Below, piece by piece: positions 24,886-32,579 of a DNA stretch of 33,215 nucleotides. The position numbers and the translations under genes are program-made. The stretch comes from Brevundimonas diminuta 470-4 (GTDB lineage Bacteria; Pseudomonadota; Alphaproteobacteria; Caulobacterales; Caulobacteraceae): NCBI GenBank assembly GCA_000318405.1, contig KB291729.1, positions 40,234 to 73,448 of the forward strand. Direction: 5' to 3'. Positions within the stretch are counted from its first letter, which is position 1, and the number at the start of each line of letters is the position of its first letter. The notes below the pieces were generated by a model. The model saw nothing but the letters and a program-made list of their open reading frames with translations. It was not told where the DNA came from and made no database searches.

Positions 24886-24901
24886 TTTACAGCAGTGTCA
24901 A
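24873..24901 (-). promoter_or_regulatory. Predicted promoter of the coq4-fad operon
   Basis: On the minus strand TTGACA (24901-24896) is a perfect -35 hexamer. At a spacing of 16 or 17 bases lie TAGTGT or AGTGTA as weak -10 candidates (24879-24873). The start codon of coq4 is about 40 bases further on. Both 19-bp boxes overlap these elements. Confidence 0.6.
24882..24900 (+). promoter_or_regulatory. 19-bp box B before coq4, over the -35 element
   Basis: GTCATTTACAGCAGTGTCA shares the core TTACA-N4-TGTCA, itself a near-palindrome of the TetR-operator type. It overlaps the perfect -35 hexamer of the coq4 promoter and overlaps box A by four bases, so two dimers side by side would fully block the promoter. 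Confidence 0.6.
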
Positions 24902-25132
24902 TTGCAAAAGCCTATCAAGACCCCCTTAGATGGACCCAGCCCGATACCGGCGCCACGACACACAGCTATTTTCGAGCGAAAGGCGATGCGGGAGTGATGG
25001 AACCCCGACACGCAAGCCATGTCGGCGACACTCTGCTCCATATATCGAGCCGCCAGCGCACAGACAGAGTCGAGACCAACTCCGCACGGCGCCTCAAACC
25101 AGAAGTAGAGGCCGTTTCCAGGTTAGATAAAT
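24902..25132. other. Intergenic stretch with no recognised gene
   Basis: Together with the boxes and the hairpin at 25133, this fills the 335-base gap between the coq4 start and the secreted-protein stop. Open frames across it overlap the operator region, have no ribosome site and resemble nothing I know. Confidence 0.5.
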
Positions 25133-25161
25133 CCCCTCGCAGGATTTGATCCTGCGAGGGG
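25133..25161 (-). terminator. Terminator hairpin after the PraB-like gene
   Basis: A perfect 13-bp stem (25133-25145 with 25149-25161) with a 3-base loop, 8 bases after the stop codon at 25170. On the minus strand it is followed by ATTTATCTAACC, a moderate T-rich tail. It should end the TonB receptor / secreted protein transcript. Confidence 0.75.
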
Positions 25162-25169
25162 CCGCATCA

Positions 25170-25652
25170 TCAGCTGATGGTACGGGCCGGCGTGATTTTT
25201 ACCGAACCGCTGACAATCGTGCAAGACGGATCGCCTGCGTTTACCGGAGGCAGCGGGTTATTGTTAAAGGTAATCGTAGAAGTCGCGTTATTCCAGTCCG
25301 CGTCAAATGTTCCATAACAAGGTTTATTCAGAACCGTATTGGCGCCAATCGTAACTCTAACCTTATCTGTTACGCCCGGAATCACATCAAAAGACCATGC
25401 GCCATAGGGCTTAACCAGGCTCAGCGGTCCACAATACAGGATATTTCCCGGAGAAAACGAACCACTCAGCGTTCCTCCAGAAGAGCTGTTGCTGCCAGTT
25501 CCAGAAACATTACAGTTTGCCGTAACTGATTGTTGCATCGTTACGTTTCCGGAAAACGTAAACGAGCCGGTCGGAGACATCGTCTGCGCACTGACGCCAG
25601 AAGCAGCGCCGATAGCAAGAACTGAAGCGATAGCAAAAACAATCTTCTTCAT
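25170..25652 (-). CDS. Small secreted protein, PraB/alkane-oxidation-activator-like
   Basis: 160 residues from the ATG at 25652, which has AGGAAA upstream and opens a clean signal peptide (MKKIVFAIASVLAIGAASGVSAQ). The mature part is Ser/Thr/Gly/Asn-rich beta-type sequence with four cysteines (TANCNV, LYCGP, NKPCYG, DPSCTI) and the stretch DADWNNATSTITFNN near the C-terminus. This arrangement resembles the PraA/PraB family (extracellular proteins that stimulate growth on n-alkanes and form appendages in pseudomonads), but I judge the match by eye only. It follows the TonB receptor gene after 82 bases on the same strand. Base composition is unlike the neighbours: bases 25261-25320 are 40% GC. 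Confidence 0.6.
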   Translation of the reverse strand: MKKIVFAIASVLAIGAASGVSAQTMSPTGSFTFSGNVTMQQSVTANCNVSGTGSNSSSGGTLSGSFSPGNILYCGPLSLVKPYGAWSFDVIPGVTDKVRVTIGANTVLNKPCYGTFDADWNNATSTITFNNNPLPPVNAGDPSCTIVSGSVKITPARTIS

Positions 25653-25734
25653 GACTTTCCTACCTTTTTTCAAAAGCCCAGAGGGCATGTAATGCTAGCA
25701 CAAATTCAAACAACAACATATACTATAATAAGTT

Positions 25735-28701
25735 TTAGAATTTCTTCGATACAGAAATCGCCATCAACCTTGGGTCCAACGTAAACACGTTTGTGGTCAA
25801 TCCAGTATCATCACTGTTTGTAAAGGCATCCGTTATCGGCGTCTTATCGAAGACATTCTTCACATAGAACTGGACCGAAAGTCCACTAACCACGTTTTCG
25901 GCATTTATTGAAATGTTGGTATTATCCCACGACTTCAGCTTGTCATACTCGGTATTATAGATACGGAAATAGCTTTCGCCCTGCCAGTAATAGTCGGCAC
26001 GGAATGTGACATCCCAGCCATTAACAGGAAGCGTGTACTGAGTGCCTATATTAGCCGTCCAATTCGGCGAATTCGGCAATTCGTTACCGCTCAGATCTGC
26101 ATCAAAGCCGCGACCATAGTTGGGAGCCTCCGTAACCCCGTCATAGGTAAAGCCAAAGAAGGCCCACATAGGTAGAATCGTGTCGAAGTCAGGATTGAAG
26201 CTGCCGTAGCGCGCCGATCCGGAACACAGCGCCTGAAGCGCCTGTCCGGTCGTGGTCCCATCAAAACCAAAACTCAGAATGGTCTCGACGTGCTTGGTCG
26301 GCGCAATACAGTTGGAGGGCACCTGAACCCAGGGCCGCAACAGGGTCCAGTCTGCATTGCCCTGGGTGCGGTTCATCACATCGATGGATTTTTCGCCATC
26401 AGCGACCCGCGTATTCAGGTAGCCGATGTTAGCGTCGATACGCCAGGCGGGCGTCGGATAGAAAGCGCCTTCCAATTCAACACCCCATATCCTCGCATCG
26501 AAATTCTCATTCAATGAGATCCGATCAACGATTTGGGAGACCTGGTAATCGCTATAATCATAATAGAAGGCCGTCGCATTGAGGCGCATCCGGCCGTCCA
26601 TGAAACTGTTCTTGGTTCCGATCTCAAAGGCGTTGATATATTCAGGAGCGAATTCAGACGCGAGAGGCTGATACTGGATGACTTCTGGATTGATATCAAC
26701 GCGCGGGGGGTTGGTGCCTCCACCCTTGTATCCTCGTGAGTATGAAGCATAGACCAGCGTATCGTCCGAGAAAGCCAGGTTCGGTTTCCAGTCCACGACA
26801 AACCGACCCGTCACCGCATCCCAGCTTTGCTTGACATCCGGCAAGGCCGGATAGCCGCGATTGACATAACCGCCGGACGATAAGCCAGGCGTTCCATCCG
26901 GTGACGCCCCGAGCAACAGCTGACTGGGATAGGGCGTCGTGGTCTTGCGATCATCCGTATATCGCAGACCTGCAGTAACTCGGACCGTGTCCGCGACATC
27001 CCAATAGGCTTCGCCGAATACGCCCAGAGAGCGCGTACGCACTACATTTCGGCTGCGGAAATAATTATGCCCATCGCCTTCCAGTTCGGACAGCGGAGAA
27101 TATTCGACATATACACACTCACGCCACGCAGGAGCAGAGGGGTCTCCACATGGAATGGTGTCCAAAAAAGTAGAAGAAAGCTTCTGATTATAGAAATACT
27201 CTCCGATAAAGGAGAACAGGTTATTGAATACGTAGTAATTATCTTCAGATTTGAAATCGAGATAGTTAGCGCCGAGGCTGAAGTTAAATCGCCCGTCCCA
27301 CGCTGATTGGAGGCGGAATTCCTGAGTAAACTGCTTATTGTCCGACTGGCTGACATCCACAGACAGGATAGACGACGATGGGCCCAGTTGTGGGTCCGTA
27401 TAAATCCCCCCTGGCGCAGCAGGGCTTGGCGGAAGCGCCGAACCACCCGGCGACGAACTGCGAACTACAGAAGAATCAGCAAAAATTCCGTTACTTACAT
27501 ATCTGCTATAATCCTGAGTAGAGTAATAGTTATCCTTTGCAAAGGCAGTTTGCGAATGGAAAGTCAGACCATTATTAAGTTCATACCGCCAATTCAACTG
27601 AACAACATCATTCTCCGCTCTGAATTTTGGATCGTATGAGGTTGAGATTTCGCGCAAATTCTTGGACTGCGTCACCCCCGCATAGGGGTCAGTCAGGTAG
27701 TAGAATGCCGACGAGGGAAAAAAGTCACCAGCTTCATAGCCGTAGCTCATCAATGCGCCCATGAAGACATGGCTGAACGCCCCGCCGTTAGGCGTTCCAT
27801 AGGCTGCGTCTTCGAACAGACTTGACGCCATACACCCCTGGCTCATCCGGTTTCGGGTGAAACTGTCGGTGACAGTGAAGGATCCTATCTGAGTAGGCCC
27901 CTCATCCTTGGTGCACAGCTGCTTGCCCGTACGGGACCTCCGGTCATCTTCACCAAAATGTTCCCAGATCAGATTGGCGCTAAAACGGTCTGTCGGTTCC
28001 CAAGCCGCCGACAGACGAGTCGAGTACAGGTCACGATCATTGACGCGCGTTTCGTTGAACGTGTTGTAATCAAACCCCTCACGCTTCGTCAGTGACGCCG
28101 CACCCCGTATCCAGAAGGTATCCCTTACAGGAATGTTGACCATCATCTGGCCGCGCATGGAGTTAAAATTTCCCGCTTCGGCCTTCATCATCGCGTCGAA
28201 GTTGGGGCCAGGGAGATTGGGTATCATGTTGACGACGCCACCCGTGGCGTTGCGCCCATACAGAGTCCCTTGAGGGCCTCGCAGGACCTCCACACGATTA
28301 ACGTCCAGATATTCCTGCTCAAACAGTCGGTTACGTATCAACGGCGTATTGTTGAAGCTGACAGCCACCGCTGGATCCGATGACGCCGAAATCGCTTTGG
28401 TGCCAACACCGCGTATGGAAAAATTATACATACTGAAATTGGACTTGGAGAAACTGACGTTGGGCACAGCCCGCACCAGTTCCGAGCCGCCGTCGATCTT
28501 CATAGCCTCAAGGTTTTCGGCCGAGAGCGCGGTGACAGCGATCGGCACATCCTGAATGGACTGTTCGCGCTTCTGGGCGGTGACGATGATGTCGCCAACC
28601 GAGGTCGCCTCCTGAGCCAGCGCAGGACCGGCCGCGACAACTAGAGCGAAAGCCGACGCGGTGACAGCCAGACGCGCGCGATTACAGGCCGGTGAAGCCA
28701 T
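25735..28701 (-). CDS. TonB-dependent outer membrane receptor
   Basis: 988 residues from the ATG at 28701, which has GGGGAGGG 6 bases upstream; the frame could extend to a GTG at 28719. A signal peptide ends ALAQ. The TonB box/plug start is GDIIVTAQKREQSIQDVPIAVTAL, the plug continues with FSIRGVGTKAISASSDPAVAVSFNN and VEVLRGPQGTLYGRNATGGVVNM, and the remainder is a 22-strand barrel ending in the aromatic C-terminus MAISVSKKF. The plug style (VPIAVTALS, RGVGT) is that of the large alphaproteobacterial/sphingomonad receptor group used for carbohydrates, aromatics, terpenoid or steroid-like compounds, not a classic siderophore receptor, but no ligand can be assigned. The barrel-coding part is distinctly AT-rich (27181-27240 is 32% GC), suggesting acquisition. 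A 19-bp box lies upstream. Confidence 0.94.
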   Translation of the reverse strand: MASPACNRARLAVTASAFALVVAAGPALAQEATSVGDIIVTAQKREQSIQDVPIAVTALSAENLEAMKIDGGSELVRAVPNVSFSKSNFSMYNFSIRGVGTKAISASSDPAVAVSFNNTPLIRNRLFEQEYLDVNRVEVLRGPQGTLYGRNATGGVVNMIPNLPGPNFDAMMKAEAGNFNSMRGQMMVNIPVRDTFWIRGAASLTKREGFDYNTFNETRVNDRDLYSTRLSAAWEPTDRFSANLIWEHFGEDDRRSRTGKQLCTKDEGPTQIGSFTVTDSFTRNRMSQGCMASSLFEDAAYGTPNGGAFSHVFMGALMSYGYEAGDFFPSSAFYYLTDPYAGVTQSKNLREISTSYDPKFRAENDVVQLNWRYELNNGLTFHSQTAFAKDNYYSTQDYSRYVSNGIFADSSVVRSSSPGGSALPPSPAAPGGIYTDPQLGPSSSILSVDVSQSDNKQFTQEFRLQSAWDGRFNFSLGANYLDFKSEDNYYVFNNLFSFIGEYFYNQKLSSTFLDTIPCGDPSAPAWRECVYVEYSPLSELEGDGHNYFRSRNVVRTRSLGVFGEAYWDVADTVRVTAGLRYTDDRKTTTPYPSQLLLGASPDGTPGLSSGGYVNRGYPALPDVKQSWDAVTGRFVVDWKPNLAFSDDTLVYASYSRGYKGGGTNPPRVDINPEVIQYQPLASEFAPEYINAFEIGTKNSFMDGRMRLNATAFYYDYSDYQVSQIVDRISLNENFDARIWGVELEGAFYPTPAWRIDANIGYLNTRVADGEKSIDVMNRTQGNADWTLLRPWVQVPSNCIAPTKHVETILSFGFDGTTTGQALQALCSGSARYGSFNPDFDTILPMWAFFGFTYDGVTEAPNYGRGFDADLSGNELPNSPNWTANIGTQYTLPVNGWDVTFRADYYWQGESYFRIYNTEYDKLKSWDNTNISINAENVVSGLSVQFYVKNVFDKTPITDAFTNSDDTGLTTNVFTLDPRLMAISVSKKF

Positions 28702-28828
28702 GAAAACCCTCCCCTGCACAGCCCTGCTCCCCAGCTGGACCGAATGCTTCCTCCCGCCTTTTATGTAGAGCTGACGACGAGGCGGATGCGCCGAAAGCCG
28801 ACGCTATCGATCCATCTATTCATACTCA

Positions 28829-28834
28829 TGTCAA
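28829..28834 (-). promoter_or_regulatory. -35 element of the TonB receptor promoter
   Basis: TGTCAA on + reads TTGACA on the minus strand. A -10 is not clear (GATAGC-like sequence at a spacing of about 20). The 19-bp box lies immediately upstream, ending 3 bases from the hexamer, so a bound regulator would touch RNA polymerase at this site. Confidence 0.5.
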
Positions 28835-28837
28835 CAG

Positions 28838-28856
28838 CCTACTTACATTGATGTCC
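28838..28856 (+). promoter_or_regulatory. 19-bp box upstream of the TonB receptor
   Basis: CCTACTTACATTGATGTCC fits the consensus NCTAYYTACAYTAATGTCA except at position 13 and the last base, and keeps the TTACA-N4-TGTC core. Confidence 0.6.
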
Positions 28857-29041
28857 GGTAAATTTCGCAGGGGGCCTCGCCTCCCTGCTCCATGAGCCTT
28901 GAAAATAGGCGGCGCTTGGGGGCCTCGCGCGTCGACGTTCACCAACGACCTCGCGACCCCGCGCCCCGCGACTGCGGTCATTCAACGGCCGAGAAGCCTC
29001 GCCAACGCCTTGTGATCGCTCCGGGCGGCCCGTAAGAGACT

Positions 29042-29060
29042 GCTATCTACACGAATGTCA
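29042..29060 (+). promoter_or_regulatory. 19-bp box upstream of tetR
   Basis: GCTATCTACACGAATGTCA ends 24 bases before the tetR start codon, a typical place for autorepression by a TetR-family protein. It shares CTATCTACAC, and then TGTCA at the same distance, with box A before coq4. Confidence 0.7.
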
Positions 29061-29084
29061 CTTTTATAGGCATCGACTGGAAAA

Positions 29085-29693
29085 ATGGAAAAGCCGCGTC
29101 GCCGTCGCCGTTCGCCTGAGGAAGCCCGTCGTGAGGCTCTGGCGTCAGCCCGGATTCTCTTGCTTTCGGGGGGACCGAACGCCGTCACCCTGGCCGCCGT
29201 TGCCGCTGAAATCGGCGTAACCCATGCGAACCTGATCCATCATTTCGGCTCAGCGGCCGGCCTCCAGTCAGCTCTAATGGGGTCGATGGTTGCTGATCTC
29301 AGCGACGCCCTGGACGCCGCCGTCGCCCGGTTACGTACCGACGAAGGGGCGCCGCTTGAGCTGATCAACGCCGTCTTCGACGCCTTCTCGGCCGGGGGCG
29401 CGGGACGCCTGGCGGCTTGGATCGCCTTATCCGGCGACCTGTCGCACCTCGAACCCGTGCGCGAAGCCGTTCAAAGCCTCGTCGTCGCCATCCAGGAGAA
29501 GCTGGGTCTGGGCGTAGACCTTCCTGACGAGACTGTTGGCTCGGCTGTGCTCTTCATCGCACTGGGGGCATTTGGCGACGCCCTGATAGGCGCTCCCCTT
29601 CGAGGCATGCTTGGTCAAGGCGAGGACGCCAGTCGCAGGGTCACGGCCAGTCTGCTGCCGACTTTTCTCGCCATGCGCCCGCGCACCGCCTAG
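29085..29693 (+). CDS. TetR-family transcriptional regulator
   Basis: 202 residues. The very basic N-terminus (MEKPRRRRRSPEEARREAL) leads into the TetR helix-turn-helix at about residues 35-56 (VTLAAVAAEIGVTHANLIHHFGSAAGL), with the characteristic aromatic residue (here His-His-Phe) after the recognition helix. The C-terminal ligand domain (about 65-200) is all-helical and lacks recognisable identity, so the inducer is unknown; TetR proteins next to beta-oxidation genes often sense acyl-CoAs. It is the only TetR-type protein in the window, and its own promoter carries a copy of the box found before the receptor, coq4 and the flavin dehydrogenase, which makes it the best candidate to bind that box. 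Confidence 0.9.
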   Translation: MEKPRRRRRSPEEARREALASARILLLSGGPNAVTLAAVAAEIGVTHANLIHHFGSAAGLQSALMGSMVADLSDALDAAVARLRTDEGAPLELINAVFDAFSAGGAGRLAAWIALSGDLSHLEPVREAVQSLVVAIQEKLGLGVDLPDETVGSAVLFIALGAFGDALIGAPLRGMLGQGEDASRRVTASLLPTFLAMRPRTA

Positions 29694-29740
29694 TTCACGC
29701 GCAACGCCGTCGGGGCCGTCCACAACCCAGCGCTTGATCC

Positions 29741-29818
29741 CGAAGCCGTTCGCCCACCTCGGCGAGCGTCCGGCAAAGGCGTCGGCATCACAAAAGCGAG
29801 CCCCTCCGAACGGCTTCG
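29741..29818. repeat. 12-bp perfect inverted repeat
   Basis: CGAAGCCGTTCG (29741-29752) and CGAACGGCTTCG (29807-29818) are exact reverse complements separated by 54 bases. The right arm is also the inner part of the terminator hairpin at 29798-29827, so the two structures exclude each other. Confidence 0.75.
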
Positions 29819-29827
29819 AAGGGGCTC
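29798..29827 (-). terminator. Intrinsic terminator for leftward transcription
   Basis: GAGCCCCT (29798-29805) pairs with AGGGGCTC (29820-29827), and after one mismatch CGAA pairs with TTCG around a 4-base loop. On the minus strand it is followed by GCTTTTGTG. There is no complete leftward gene directly before it in the window, only the guaA-like end at 29840-29854. Confidence 0.7.
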
Positions 29828-29839
29828 ACGAGATTTACC

Positions 29840-29854
29840 TTATTCCCACTCGAT
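29840..29854 (-). other. guaA 3'-end-like sequence, possible attachment-site remnant
   Basis: On the minus strand these bases read ATC GAG TGG GAA TAA, that is Ile-Glu-Trp-Glu-stop, the near-universal C-terminus of GMP synthetase. No guaA body precedes it; the bases to the right (about 29855-29990) are AT-rich and unrelated. An intrinsic terminator follows it on the left. This is what the distal attachment site of an element integrated at the guaA 3' end looks like, but 15 bases is short evidence. Confidence 0.4.
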
Positions 29855-30431
29855 TGCGATTACCCATTTATACTTTTGTATTCTCGAGAGTTTTTCCACC
29901 TAAACCCGCCAAAACTGATCCAAAGACCGAAATAGTCTAAATAACCTGAAAACAATGATGAAATTAGCCGATGTAAAAAACGCGTGACGCAGTCACCTTT
30001 CGGTACATATTGACAACAGCGCACTCCCAATGCGCGAGCGGCATCAGTACGAGTCACCGTACATCTCAGAGTGCCATACGACGCGTTACCTCAAAACATT
30101 CTCCACCATTTGCAGCAGCCACCGCGCTCCACCAGGAGTGCGCAGGGCGTGCGATCCGGCTTTTGTCCCTCACTGCAAGCCGAGCCAGACCTCAAAGTCA
30201 TCCAGCCTCCAGGTGGGTTGATTCTGTTGAGATCCGATCGGCCTCCCTTCCGATGCGGGACGCCAACAAAAGCGGATCTGTTCGCCCTCAGCTGGAAAAG
30301 ATCGACGACCCGACCCGCTCGGCGAGAGACGCGCCGGGTCGTCTACGAAAGCGAGGTCGGCCGCTTCCGCTACTCCCATTTAAGGCAAAGCTTGTTCCAC
30401 GCCAACGACTGCACCGTAGCGACCCATAGCT
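29855..30431. other. Non-coding or degraded region, AT-rich at its left end
   Basis: About 580 bases with several overlapping small frames in different phases, none with a ribosome site or recognisable product. Bases 29855-29990 are much richer in A/T than the surroundings. A 9-bp inverted repeat GACGACCCG / CGGGTCGTC (30304-30312, 30335-30343) could be a terminator. I see no tRNA, integrase or transposase gene here. Confidence 0.5.
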
Positions 30432-30644
30432 TCAAGGCCGACGTCGCACCTCCCAGTCCAGCGTCCACCGCCCTGCCCCGGCCGGCTTGAGTTCAGACGT
30501 CACCGCAGGCACCTGACGGTCCAGCCCGTCTAGGAGCAGCGACGTCCCGCTGACGGCAGCGACCGTGGCGTTGGTCTGCCAGAATGGCCCCGACACGCCG
30601 CGCATAGAAAAACGGATATGAACCGTATCGTTGACCTTGGGCAT
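30432..30644 (-). CDS. Small hypothetical protein
   Basis: 70 residues, no signal peptide, predicted mostly beta: VNDTVHIRFSMRGVSGPF, NATVAAVSGTSLLLDGL, RWTLDWEVRRRP. It reads like a small barrel or SH3-like fold but I do not recognise a family. AGGGA lies a little upstream of the ATG. It is divergent from the DUF6880 gene with 150 bases between. Its composition fits the neighbours. It may be real but could be a chance frame in this poorly occupied region. Confidence 0.5.
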   Translation of the reverse strand: MPKVNDTVHIRFSMRGVSGPFWQTNATVAAVSGTSLLLDGLDRQVPAVTSELKPAGAGRWTLDWEVRRRP

Positions 30645-30794
30645 GGGAGCATCCCTTTCGACCGGGCAGCGGCATTCTTACCGCGCCTTCTACACGGCCA
30701 GGCCAACGGCGCCTCCCGCCAGACCTGGGCCAGCGTCGGGATGAGCATGTTATAGACGCCCGGTGACGAACACCCTTCCTGCCCCAAGGACCTC

Positions 30795-31991
30795 ATGGCC
30801 CGACAATCTCGGATTTCAACCCGGCTATCCGCAGCCAGCCTTGTCCACCTGGGCGCGCCGCGCCTGGCGGACCTGCTGATTGAGGCGGGCGCCGGGAACG
30901 CCAATCTCAAGCGCCGCCTTCGCCTCGAGCTCGCTGCCGAGATCAGCCCTGACATCCTGGCCTTGGAGATCGACAAGCGCCTCACCGCGCTCGCCGCCGC
31001 CCGCACCCGCGTTTCCTGGCGCCGACGCGGCGACCTTCTCGACGACCTGAACATCCACCGCGAGATGATCGTCGGTCGCCTGGCACCCGAGGCTCCCGGC
31101 GAGGCGCTCGCCGTCCTCATTCGCTGGTTCGACCTCTATCCTGGCCTGACCGCCCGTGTGAAGGACACCAAGGGCGAACTGCCGGCGGCGTTCGAGGCCG
31201 CAGCCCCAGACCTCTTCACCCTCGCCGAGACCATCGACGACCAGGCCTTGCGCGACCTGGTCGACGCCCTGCGCCGAAACCCGCAGGACTACGCTCGCTG
31301 GACCTCCGCGGCCGGCGAGAGCCTGGGTCCACGCACCGCCCGCCGGCTTCTCGACAGCCTGGACACGTCGGTCAAGAAGACCCCAGCAGGCCGCAACCTG
31401 CTGCGCCGCCTGGCGGACAAGGCGGGGGACCTCGACCTTTGGCTGTCGCTCGTCCCCCCCGAACAGGCTGGATCCCCCGACATAGCCGCAGACATCGCCC
31501 GCCGCCTCCTAGACGCAGGCCGCGTTGGCGAAGCCCGCGCCGCTCTAGAAGGCGCCTTGAGCCCCTCCGCGCTCAACCGCCGCTGGACCTTCGGCCACAG
31601 TCCGAAGAACGGCGCGCCCCGCCTGAACCCGGCTTGGGAGGCGGCCTCCATCGACGTGCTCGACGCCGAAGGAAACCGCCAGGAGGCCCAGGACCTGCGC
31701 TGGAGCCTTTTCCAACGCGACCTGTCGGCTCAGGTCCTGCGCGACTACCTCTCGCGCCTGCCCGACTTCGACGACGTCGAGGCCCTGGACCGGGCCTTCG
31801 TCCACGTCTCCAGCCACCCTGACTTCGAGGCCGCCATGCGCCTCCTGATGGACTGGCCCGCTCATAGGGAAGCGGCCGCCCTTGTTCTGGCGCGCCCCCG
31901 GGAAGCCCGGCAGGCTCGCCAGATGTCTGGTGAGTGGGCCTCCCGTCTGGGACAGCGTTATCCCGAAGCCGCCGACATCCTGGCGAGCTAG
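30795..31991 (+). CDS. DUF6880 family protein
   Basis: 398 residues, soluble, largely alpha-helical with TPR-like helix pairs. The N-terminal pattern is that of the family: LVHLGAPRLADLLIEAGAGNANLKRRLRLELA, ISPDILALEIDKRLTALAAARTRVSWRRRGDLLDDL, then REMIVGRLAPEAPGEALAVLIRWFDL. Function is unknown; family members are common in Caulobacterales and Rhizobiales. Middle and C-terminal helices (about 240-398) suggest a protein-interaction scaffold. AAGGA lies 6 bases before the ATG. The stop is 9 bases from the convergent alkB stop. Confidence 0.82.
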   Translation: MARQSRISTRLSAASLVHLGAPRLADLLIEAGAGNANLKRRLRLELAAEISPDILALEIDKRLTALAAARTRVSWRRRGDLLDDLNIHREMIVGRLAPEAPGEALAVLIRWFDLYPGLTARVKDTKGELPAAFEAAAPDLFTLAETIDDQALRDLVDALRRNPQDYARWTSAAGESLGPRTARRLLDSLDTSVKKTPAGRNLLRRLADKAGDLDLWLSLVPPEQAGSPDIAADIARRLLDAGRVGEARAALEGALSPSALNRRWTFGHSPKNGAPRLNPAWEAASIDVLDAEGNRQEAQDLRWSLFQRDLSAQVLRDYLSRLPDFDDVEALDRAFVHVSSHPDFEAAMRLLMDWPAHREAAALVLARPREARQARQMSGEWASRLGQRYPEAADILAS

Positions 31992-32000
31992 ACGCTCCGG

Positions 32001-32579
32001 TCAGGCCAGTGTCCTGAAGGTGATGGAATAGCGCAGGGCCGTCATCGGTGAGATCGAATGCTCCCAGTCTCGCCGCACCTCTCCAGAAAGCCGATAGGCC
32101 GATCCGGGCGCCAGCGGCGCGGCTGACCGACGCCATCCCGACCCGTCCTTCCGGCGCAGGCGCATGACGCAGGGCGCGAGAAAGGAAACGCCGAGGATCT
32201 CCTCGTAAACCGGCCTGTCGCGGTGCCAGCCGATACCGGCTCCGGGGGCGTATTCATTAACGAGCGCCTGGACGAAGGTCTCGTCATCAAGGTCGAGCCG
32301 TCCGGTCAAACGCCCCAGGAGCGCCTTCAGGAAATCCGGCCAGGGATCGGCTGCCTCCAGCCTGCCCCGTCCCAGATCATAGCGGCGTCCGAAGTCGGCG
32401 ATCTGCCGGAAGCCCTGGTAGCCCATGTGCTCATAAGGCCGGAAGTCCAGCCGCTGCAGCTGCTCGACCACCGCGGCCTGCTCGCATGACGACAGGACAT
32501 CCGGCCAATAGTCGAAGCCCGGAGGACCGGCGGGCGGGGGCGCGTGCCCGAACAGGTCCGCCTGGAGCATGACTGTCAC
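32001..32579 (-). CDS. alkB: AlkB-family 2-oxoglutarate/Fe(II)-dependent dioxygenase
   Basis: 192 residues. It repairs N-alkylated bases in DNA or RNA by oxidative demethylation. Iron ligands are His119 and Asp121 (GIGWHRDRP) and His174 (DWEHSI); the 2-oxoglutarate-binding arginines are Arg183 and Arg189 (LRYSITFR, the Rx5R motif). The N-terminal nucleotide-recognition lid includes YQGFRQIADFGRRYDLG. The GTG start at 32579 overlaps the dinB stop (GTGA); an ATG three codons later (32570) is an alternative, and neither has a clear ribosome site, suggesting coupling to dinB. The first residues contain QADLF, close to the beta-clamp-binding pentapeptide. Confidence 0.92.
   Translation of the reverse strand: MTVMLQADLFGHAPPPAGPPGFDYWPDVLSSCEQAAVVEQLQRLDFRPYEHMGYQGFRQIADFGRRYDLGRGRLEAADPWPDFLKALLGRLTGRLDLDDETFVQALVNEYAPGAGIGWHRDRPVYEEILGVSFLAPCVMRLRRKDGSGWRRSAAPLAPGSAYRLSGEVRRDWEHSISPMTALRYSITFRTLA

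Larger units (their letters stand above)
28702..29084. other. Divergent regulatory region between the TonB receptor and tetR
   Basis: 383 bases without a gene. It holds two 19-bp boxes (28838-28856 and 29042-29060), a TTGACA -35 candidate for the receptor, and a long leader of about 130 bases before the receptor start. The short frame at 28982-29188 on the minus strand runs antisense into tetR and is not convincing. Confidence 0.7.

Noticed and set aside
29860..30057. Minus frame of 65 codons in the AT-rich region
   Set aside because: It ends out of phase with the guaA-like tail, has no ribosome site, and looks like chance translation of AT-rich DNA.
30071..30490. + frame of 139 codons in the region after tetR
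   Set aside because: Three overlapping frames of similar length occur here, none with a ribosome site or known domain, and its end overlaps the small minus gene.
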